From assembly GCA_017413145.1 (NCBI GenBank), contig JAFPUX010000072.1, forward strand, positions 1 to 6,860: 6,860 bases of DNA, in the 5' to 3' direction. The stretch comes from Kiritimatiellia bacterium. Lineage in GTDB: Bacteria > Verrucomicrobiota > Kiritimatiellia > RFP12 > UBA3636. The translations under genes were made by a program, and so were the position numbers. Positions 1 to 5,031 of the stretch are shown in pieces (the stretch's first letter is position 1; every line of letters starts with the position of its first letter). The notes under the pieces were generated by a model, which saw only the letters and a list, made by a program, of their open reading frames with translations, ran no database searches and was not told the origin of the DNA.

Positions 1-1
1 C

Positions 2-1291
2 GTCGGCACGGCGGACGGCGCGGCCGTCGGCGCAACGGACCCCGCCGCGCTCGCGGGGCGGGCCGACCGCGGGGCGTTCCTCGACGACGGCGACCTCGCG
101 CTGCTCGAGCCCGGCTCGTTCGAGGTCCGCTCGCTCGCCGGCGAGCCGGTCGTGCGCGAGGCCGCGCCGCTGGACTTCGACCCGGCCGCCGTGGAGAAGG
201 GCGGCTACGAGCACTTCATGCTCAAGGAGATCTTCGAGCAGCCCGAGGCGCTCGAGAACTGCCTGCGCGGGCGGCTCCTGCCGGACGAGGGCACGGCGAA
301 GCTCTCCGGGCTCCGCCTCGGCCCGCGCGAGATCGCCGCGCTCTCGAACGTCGTCCTGACGGCCTGCGGCACCTCGTACTACGCCGGGCTGCACGGCGCC
401 TACGCCTTCGAGCAGTTCGCCGGCATCCCGGCCCGGATCGAGCAGGCCGCCGAGTTCCGCTACCGCAACCCGATCGTCGCGCCGGACACGGCGCTCGTCT
501 CGCTCTCTCAGTCGGGCGAGACGGCGGACACGCTCGCCGCGGTGCGCGAGGCCAAGCGCAAGGGCGCGCTCGTGCTCTCCGTCTGCAACGCGGTCGGCTC
601 CACAATCGCGCGCGAGGCGGGGCGCGGCGTCTACCTGCACGCGGGCCCCGAGATCGGCGTCGCCTCGACCAAGGCGTTCCTCTGCCAGGTCGCCGCGCTC
701 GAGATGATGGCGCTGCTCTTCGGCCGCACGCGGCGCCTCTCGGGCGCGGAGGGCGCGGCGATCGTGCGCGCCCTCGCCTCGCTGCCGGATCTCGTCCGCG
801 CGGTCCTCGCGCGCAACGACGCCATCGCCCGGATCGCGGAGAGGCACGCCGGCGCGCGCGACGCCTTCTACATCGGGCGCGGCTACCAGTATCCGGCCGC
901 GCTGGAGGGCGCGCTCAAGCTCAAGGAGATCTCCTACCTGCACGCCGAGGGCTACCACGCCGCCGAGCTCAAGCACGGTCCGATCGCGCTGCTCGACGAG
1001 AAGGTCCCCGTCGTGGCGCTGGCCCCGCTCGGGCCCGACCGCGACAAGACGCTCGGCAACATCCAGGAATGCCGCGCCCGCAACGCGCCCGTCGTGGCGA
1101 TCGTCACCGAAGGCGACGCGGACGCGCGCGCCTTCACCGAGGACTTGATCGAGGTGCCGCCCTGCCCGGACTTCGTCGCGGCCGTGCCGGTCGTCGTCGC
1201 CGAGCAGCTCTTCGCCTACCACGTCGCGCGGCTGCGCGGCGAACCGATCGACAAGCCCCGGAACCTCGCCAAGTCCGTGACGGTCGAGTAG
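2..1291 (+). CDS. glmS: Glutamine--fructose-6-phosphate aminotransferase (isomerizing), 5'-truncated by window edge
   Basis: The enzyme makes glucosamine-6-phosphate from fructose-6-phosphate and glutamine in the cytoplasm, the first step towards UDP-GlcNAc. The frame is open from base 2, so the gene starts outside the window; the GTG at 152 is internal. About 429 residues are visible, against roughly 610 for the usual full protein. The first 50 are the tail of the N-terminal glutaminase domain (ATDPAAL, then FLDDGDLALL). Next come the linker GGYEHFMLKEIFEQP and the first SIS domain, with LTACGTSYYAG and the phosphosugar loop SLSQSGETADT. The second SIS domain has YIGRGYQYPAALEGALKLKEI and EGYHAAELKHGPIALLDE. 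The C-terminus is the diagnostic RNLAKSVTVE, whose lysine binds the sugar in the E. coli enzyme. All key motifs in the visible part are intact. The stop (TAG) lies 2 bp before the 76-bp repeat, and no intrinsic terminator with a T-run follows it. The 5' leader is not in the window, so regulation cannot be assessed. Confidence 0.97.
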   Translation, partial: VGTADGAAVGATDPAALAGRADRGAFLDDGDLALLEPGSFEVRSLAGEPVVREAAPLDFDPAAVEKGGYEHFMLKEIFEQPEALENCLRGRLLPDEGTAKLSGLRLGPREIAALSNVVLTACGTSYYAGLHGAYAFEQFAGIPARIEQAAEFRYRNPIVAPDTALVSLSQSGETADTLAAVREAKRKGALVLSVCNAVGSTIAREAGRGVYLHAGPEIGVASTKAFLCQVAALEMMALLFGRTRRLSGAEGAAIVRALASLPDLVRAVLARNDAIARIAERHAGARDAFYIGRGYQYPAALEGALKLKEISYLHAEGYHAAELKHGPIALLDEKVPVVALAPLGPDRDKTLGNIQECRARNAPVVAIVTEGDADARAFTEDLIEVPPCPDFVAAVPVVVAEQLFAYHVARLRGEPIDKPRNLAKSVTVE

Positions 1292-1293
1292 GT

Positions 1294-1369
1294 CCCGCCG
1301 CAATCCGGCAAGAAGCCGGGCGCAATCCGGACAATGCCGCGGGGCGGACGGGCGTAGAATGGGCGCCAT
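1294..1369 (+). repeat. 76-bp dispersed repeat, copy A (upstream of GH36 gene)
   Basis: This segment matches 4956-5031 at 75 of 76 positions without indels; the only difference is A at 1348 against G at 5010. The flanking bases differ on both sides, so the boundaries are sharp. It fills nearly the whole gap between the glmS stop and the GH36 gene. Inside it are two direct copies of CGCAATCCGG (1299-1308 and 1321-1330), a hairpin with a 5-bp stem and 5-nt loop (CCGGC-AAGAA-GCCGG, 1305-1319), a GC-rich stretch, and TAGAAT at 1355-1360. It carries no plausible coding sequence of its own and no terminal inverted repeats. Its position and content suggest a promoter or regulatory cassette. I do not recognise it as a named repeat family. 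Confidence 0.95.
1321..1368 (+). promoter_or_regulatory. Putative promoter within repeat copy A
   Basis: TAGAAT at 1355-1360 resembles a sigma70-type -10 box (TATAAT, 5 of 6). Seven bases downstream is an A at 1368, a suitable start nucleotide. This would give a 5' leader of about 22 nt before the GH36 ATG at 1390. The leader is C/A-rich and has no Shine-Dalgarno sequence. A convincing -35 box is lacking: GGACA at 1329-1333 is the nearest to TTGACA, but the gap to the -10 box (about 21 bp) is long. The same hexamer stands at the equivalent place in copy B, just before another gene, which supports a promoter role. This is an inference from geometry only. Confidence 0.5.
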
Positions 1370-1389
1370 CCACACGCACCCAAGCATCC

Positions 1390-3636
1390 ATGAAAAAACG
1401 CACCACTTCCGCCCGCGCCACGAAATCCGCCCGCCCCGCCGCCCCGAAGGCGATCGCGGTCGAAACCGACAACGCGGCGATGCTCTTCGAGCTCGCGCCC
1501 TCGGGCGCGGGCGACCGCCTCTACCTGCGCCACTTCGGGCCGAAGGTCGCGGACGCGGACGCCGCGCTCGCGCTCGCCCGTCACGCCGGCGCCGGCAGCG
1601 GGCTCGGCGCCGAGCGTCCGTTCGCCTATTCGGTCTTCGGCGAGGCCGGCGGCGCGCTGAACCGCTTCGGCGGGCTCAAGGTCACGCACGACGACGGCAC
1701 GGAGACGCTCGACCTCGTCGTCGAGAAGCTGGAACGCCGCGGCGGCGGGCTCGTCGTGCGCTGGCGCGACGCGGTCCACGACTTCCGCGTCGTGCAGACC
1801 TTCCGCCCGCGGCCCGACGCGGACGTGATCGAGACGGGCGTCGAGCTCGCGAACGGCGAAAAGGGCCCGGTCCGCATTTCCCGCATGGCGTCCTTCTCGC
1901 TCGTGTTCCCGCTGCTCGCGGACGACTGGCGGCTGATGGGCCTCGCGGGCGAGTGGGGCGGCGAGGCGGAGGTCGTCGAGTCGCCGCTCGCGCGCGGCCG
2001 GCGCGTCGCCCTCGATTCCCGCTCCGGCGTGCGCGACGCATGGCTCAACAACCCCGCGTTCATGCTGTCGGTCGGCGGCCCCGCGACCGAGACGGAGGGC
2101 CGCGTCCTCGGCTGCGCGCTCTGCTGGTCCGGCGCGTGGGAGATTTCGCTGCGCCGCAGCGAGGTCGACCTGCTGGAGGCGGTCGGCGGCCCGGCGAACG
2201 TCGCGGGCGACTACGTTCTCGACCCCGGCAAGTCGATCGCGCTCCCCGTCGCCGCGCTCACCTGGTCGGAAAAGGGCAAGGGGCAGGTCTCGCGCAACTT
2301 CCACCGCTGGGCGCGCCGCCATTGGATGCCGAACGGCGCGAAGGCGCGCCCGACGCTGCTCAACAACTGGGAGGGCACGTTCCTCACGTTCACCGAGCCG
2401 CAGCTGCACGAGATCATGGACGGCGCCAAATCGGTCGGCGTGGAGATGTTCGTGCTCGACGACGGCTGGTTCGGGCGCGGCGAGAACGCGCGCGACACCG
2501 ACGACCGCGGCCTGGGCGACTGGTACGTCAACGAGGCGAAGCTACCGCACGGCCTCGGCGCGCTCGCCCGCGAGGCGAAGAAGCGCGGGCTCAAGTTCGG
2601 CCTCTGGGTCGAGCCCGAGATGGCGAACCTCGGCCGCTGCGACCTCCTCGCGAAGCACCCCGACTGGGCGCTCCGGGAGAAGGGCCGCCCGATGCGGACC
2701 TGCCGCGGCGGCACGCAGGTCGTCCTCGATTTCACGAACCCCGCGGTGCGCGACGAGATCTGGCGCCAGCTGGACGCGACCTACGCGTCCGTCCCCGGCC
2801 TCGCCTACGTGAAGTGGGACGCCAACGCGAACATCGACAACGTCGGCTCCGCCCACCTCGACGCGGCGCACCAGGGCAACCTCTACTTCGACTACACGAA
2901 GGGCTACTACGAGGTCCTCGCCCGCCAGCGCGCGAAGTACCCGAAGGTCGACATCCAGGCCTGCTCCTCCGGCGGCGGGCACATGGAGTACGGCTCGCTG
3001 CGCTACTGCGACGAGTTCTGGACCTCCGACAACACCGACCCGCGCGACCGCGTGAAGATCCAGTGGGGCGCGAGCCAGTTCTACCCGGCCTGCGCGATGG
3101 CGAGCCATATCACGGTGACGGGGCGGCAGGTGCCGTTCAAGTACCGCGTCGACGTATCCTTCTCGGGGCGCCTCGGCCTCGAGATGCAGCCCAAGAGCAT
3201 GACGCCCGCCGAGCTCGCCTTCGCGCGCAACGCCGTGGCGGAGTACCACCGCATCCGGCCCGTCGTGCAGCAGGGCGACCTCTACCGGCTCGTCTCGCCC
3301 TACGACCACGACTACGCGGCGCTGATGTTCGTGGACGAGGCGAAGGCGCGCGCCATCGTGTGCATCTATGGGCTTTCGCGCGATGCCCGCAAGAACCATC
3401 CGCCGCCGCTGCGCCTGCAGGGGCTCGACCCCGCGAAGCGCTACCGCCTGCGCGAGCTCAACACCGAGCACTGGCGCCGGCCTCATTCGCCGCTCCTCGG
3501 CGCGTGCACCGACTTCGTCGCCGAGATGAAGGGCGGCACGCTCCCGACCGGCGAGGCGCTAATGAAGGTCGGCCTGCCGATCGTGCTCGGCGACAAGGAC
3601 TACGACTCGGCGGTGTTCGAACTCGCGGCCGAATGA
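1390..3636 (+). CDS. GH36 alpha-galactosidase, probably cytoplasmic
   Basis: The predicted 748-residue enzyme removes terminal alpha-linked galactose from oligosaccharides such as raffinose or galactomannan fragments. The length fits GH36 (about 700-750). An N-terminal beta-sandwich domain (about 25-300) precedes a (beta/alpha)8 barrel (about 325-680) and a small C-terminal beta domain. Barrel motifs include LLNNWEG (323-329), FVLDDGWFGRG (354-364), LWVEPEM, YVKWDAN with likely nucleophile D477, CSSGGG (525-530) and FWTSDNTD with likely acid/base D547. The start at 1390 fits the promoter in the repeat; the frame is open further upstream, but only through the repeat. The first 20 residues are a Lys/Arg/Ala-rich tail with no hydrophobic core, so no signal peptide. 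The arginine usual after CSSGGG is histidine here, and the conserved PNHQT loop is missing (SHITVTGRQVPFKYR). The GH36 call is firm; the exact substrate is not. Confidence 0.95.
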   Translation: MKKRTTSARATKSARPAAPKAIAVETDNAAMLFELAPSGAGDRLYLRHFGPKVADADAALALARHAGAGSGLGAERPFAYSVFGEAGGALNRFGGLKVTHDDGTETLDLVVEKLERRGGGLVVRWRDAVHDFRVVQTFRPRPDADVIETGVELANGEKGPVRISRMASFSLVFPLLADDWRLMGLAGEWGGEAEVVESPLARGRRVALDSRSGVRDAWLNNPAFMLSVGGPATETEGRVLGCALCWSGAWEISLRRSEVDLLEAVGGPANVAGDYVLDPGKSIALPVAALTWSEKGKGQVSRNFHRWARRHWMPNGAKARPTLLNNWEGTFLTFTEPQLHEIMDGAKSVGVEMFVLDDGWFGRGENARDTDDRGLGDWYVNEAKLPHGLGALAREAKKRGLKFGLWVEPEMANLGRCDLLAKHPDWALREKGRPMRTCRGGTQVVLDFTNPAVRDEIWRQLDATYASVPGLAYVKWDANANIDNVGSAHLDAAHQGNLYFDYTKGYYEVLARQRAKYPKVDIQACSSGGGHMEYGSLRYCDEFWTSDNTDPRDRVKIQWGASQFYPACAMASHITVTGRQVPFKYRVDVSFSGRLGLEMQPKSMTPAELAFARNAVAEYHRIRPVVQQGDLYRLVSPYDHDYAALMFVDEAKARAIVCIYGLSRDARKNHPPPLRLQGLDPAKRYRLRELNTEHWRRPHSPLLGACTDFVAEMKGGTLPTGEALMKVGLPIVLGDKDYDSAVFELAAE

Positions 3637-3652
3637 TTTTTCGCGAGCCGAT

Positions 3653-4366
3653 ATGAACGACGCCATGACGCTCGGCGGGCGGCGGTACCGCCTTTCGTTC
3701 CACGACGAGTTCGAGGGCGACGCCCTGGATCCGGCGAAGTGGCGGCTCTGCCCGGAGCAGCGCCGGCAGGACGCCGGCGGCTACTGGGCGGACTCGGAGA
3801 CCTCTGTGCACGATGGGAACCTGTGGCTCCGTGCGCGCATCCGCGAGGACGGCGTCCCGGTCTCGGGCGCGGTCCGCACCCGCGGCATCTGGGAGCAGGC
3901 GTACGGGTACTACGAGTGCCGGATGATGTTCCCGCGGACGACGGGCTTCTGGGGCGCGTTCTGGATGATGTGCGGGGACGTGTTCAAGGTGGACGGCTCG
4001 GGCGTCTCCGGCGTGGAGATCGACGTCATCGAGAGCGGCGAATGCGCGCGGCGCGGCGTGAACCACGCGCTCCACTGGGACGGCTACGGCCCGGCGCACA
4101 AGACGGTGTCACGGGTCCTTCCGAACCGCCCCGACCTCTACGAGGGCTGGCACGTGTACGGATTCCAGTGGACGACGGAGGCCTACGTATTCTTCGTGGA
4201 CGGCGCCGAGACCTGGCGCACGTCGGAGCCCGGCATCTGCGACCGGCCGGGCTATATGAAGCTGACGACGGAGTTCGGCTCGTGGGCCGCGCCGATCGTG
4301 CCGGAGGAGCTGCCGGACTTCTGCCGCGTCGATTGGGTCAGGGCGTGGCGGGAAGACCGCCGGTGA
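3653..4366 (+). CDS. GH16 family glycoside hydrolase without signal peptide
   Basis: This 237-residue single-domain protein belongs to the GH16 jelly-roll endoglycanases (laminarinases, lichenases, agarases and relatives). It has the family hallmarks in order: the opening LSFHDEFEGDALDPAKW, the substrate-cleft motif GFWGAFWMM, and the catalytic block VEIDVIE, in which E122 would be the nucleophile, D124 the assisting acid and E127 the acid/base (ExDxxE form). GWHVYGFQWTTEAYVFFVDG and the closing VDWVRAW follow. It starts 16 bp after the GH36 stop on the same strand, so the two are probably cotranscribed. No clear Shine-Dalgarno is visible; an ATG four codons downstream (3665) is an alternative start. 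No N-terminal hydrophobic segment is visible, which is unusual because most GH16 enzymes are exported. The substrate (beta-1,3-glucan, galactan or other) cannot be told from sequence; the GH36 partner would fit a galactose-containing glycan. Confidence 0.9.
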   Translation: MNDAMTLGGRRYRLSFHDEFEGDALDPAKWRLCPEQRRQDAGGYWADSETSVHDGNLWLRARIREDGVPVSGAVRTRGIWEQAYGYYECRMMFPRTTGFWGAFWMMCGDVFKVDGSGVSGVEIDVIESGECARRGVNHALHWDGYGPAHKTVSRVLPNRPDLYEGWHVYGFQWTTEAYVFFVDGAETWRTSEPGICDRPGYMKLTTEFGSWAAPIVPEELPDFCRVDWVRAWREDRR

Positions 4367-4955
4367 GGTCGGCGGAAGGGCGCGCCTTCTTCAGCGCCTC
4401 GGGAACGCCGTCGGGGAAGAGGTAGCGCTCGATCTCCGGCGCGAGCGGGATCTTCGCGAGCTCGGCGAACTGCTCCTTCGGGATCGGATACGCCTTCGCA
4501 AGATCCTTGGGCGGCTCCGTCTTCCGCCAGTAGGCCGGATCGGCGGCGAGCTTCTCGCGGACGCCCTTCCACGCGGCGAAATAGCGCTTCCCGAAGTCCA
4601 CCTGGGCATCGCGCGAGAAGTGGATGCCGTCGGGGTTCAGCTTGTATTCGGGAAGCGATGGCACGAACGCGCCGGGACCGTAGAGGTGCTCGCACGTGTA
4701 GCGCTGCGCGTTCGAGAGAATCTTTCCGAACCACCCCGTCGCGTTCTTCTGCGCGAGCTGCCCCACGACGAGCGGAACGCCCTCCGCGCCGAGGTCCGCG
4801 CGCAGGCGGGCGACGAGCGCCGGGAAGCGCGCCTGGTAGAGATAGCCCGTGTCGCGCGTGCAGTCGGACTCCCCCTGGTGCCAGAGGATTGCGGCGAGCG
4901 TGCCGTCCTGCTGCGCCCGGCGAGCGGAGCAGGGGCCCTGCGGAGCTCGGGCGCG
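4338..4955 (-). pseudogene. Sialate O-acetylesterase-like (SASA / CE6-type) gene, 5'-truncated remnant
   Basis: Read on the minus strand, this is the C-terminal half of an SGNH-type carbohydrate acetylesterase of the sialate O-acetylesterase family. DGTLAAILWHQGESD is the conserved block (WHQGESD at 4883-4863). LNPDGIHFS carries the catalytic D-x-x-H pair (Asp codon 4631-4629, His codon 4622-4620). The tail ends at a TGA at 4340-4338. The N-terminal half with the GQSN nucleophile-serine motif, normally some 90-100 residues before WHQGESD, is absent: that space holds repeat copy B and the protease gene on the other strand. Recognisable similarity fades near 4930. The only start codon I see in this frame is a TTG at 4973, inside the repeat, which is not credible. 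Without the serine the product should be inactive. The frame is otherwise undamaged, suggesting recent truncation. The gene converges on GH16 and overlaps its last 29 bp. Confidence 0.82.
4357..4375. other. GC hairpin at the convergent 3' ends
   Basis: CCGCCG (4357-4362) and CGGCGG (4370-4375) can form a 6-bp stem with a 7-nt loop. It spans the GH16 stop codon (4364-4366) and lies inside the esterase remnant's last codons. Convergent genes meet here, so it could help termination in both directions. No T-run follows on either strand, so it is not a canonical intrinsic terminator, and in DNA this GC-rich such a stem can arise by chance. Confidence 0.2.
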
Positions 4956-5031
4956 CCCGCCGCAATCCGGCAAGAAGCCGGGCGCAATCCGGACAATGCC
5001 GCGGGGCGGGCGGGCGTAGAATGGGCGCCAT
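4956..5031 (+). repeat. 76-bp dispersed repeat, copy B (upstream of protease gene)
   Basis: This is the second copy of the element at 1294-1369, in the same orientation and 3662 bp away, with one mismatch (G5010 against A1348). Its internal parts are in register: CGCAATCCGG boxes at 4961-4970 and 4983-4992, a hairpin at 4967-4981, and TAGAAT at 5017-5022. The last two bases (A5030, T5031) are the first two bases of the downstream ATG. Its left end lies about 25 bp from where the minus-strand esterase similarity stops. The intervening 4931-4955 is unique GC-rich sequence that I cannot assign. Confidence 0.95.
4983..5030 (+). promoter_or_regulatory. Putative leaderless promoter within repeat copy B
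   Basis: The -10-like TAGAAT (5017-5022) is followed by seven bases and then the A of the protease ATG at 5030. With normal -10 to +1 spacing, transcription would begin on or within a base or two of the start codon, giving a leaderless mRNA. The start codon is well supported because it opens directly into a signal peptide. As in copy A, no strong -35 box is seen. This is an inference from spacing. Confidence 0.5.

Noticed and set aside
152..154. GTG at 152 as the start of the first gene
   Set aside because: The same frame is open back to base 2 and encodes recognisable glutaminase-domain tail of GlmS (ATDPAAL, FLDDGDLALL), so the true start lies before the window.
1305..1319. Repeat hairpin as an intrinsic terminator of glmS
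   Set aside because: The stem is only 5 bp and is followed by GC-rich sequence, not a T-run; the same hairpin also occurs in copy B, where no plus-strand gene needs terminating.
1359..3656. 765-codon plus-strand frame and a 397-codon minus-strand frame over the GH36 gene
   Set aside because: Both are arginine- or alanine-rich shadows of the GH36 coding frame, which has the full set of catalytic motifs.
4930..4960. Assembly chimera joined at the repeat
   Set aside because: Not excluded, but set aside as the main explanation: the two repeat copies differ by one base and have distinct flanks, and the sequence alone gives no positive sign of a false join. Read coverage across 4900-5060 would decide.
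4971..4973. TTG at 4973 as a genuine start for the esterase frame
   Set aside because: It lies inside the 76-bp repeat, gives residues with no family similarity before DGTLAAILWHQ, and leaves the protein without the GQSN serine motif.
1294..5031. Composite transposon, insertion sequence or CRISPR explanation for the repeats
   Set aside because: There is no transposase or integrase gene, no terminal inverted repeat or evident target duplication, and only two copies 3.66 kb apart with genes between them.
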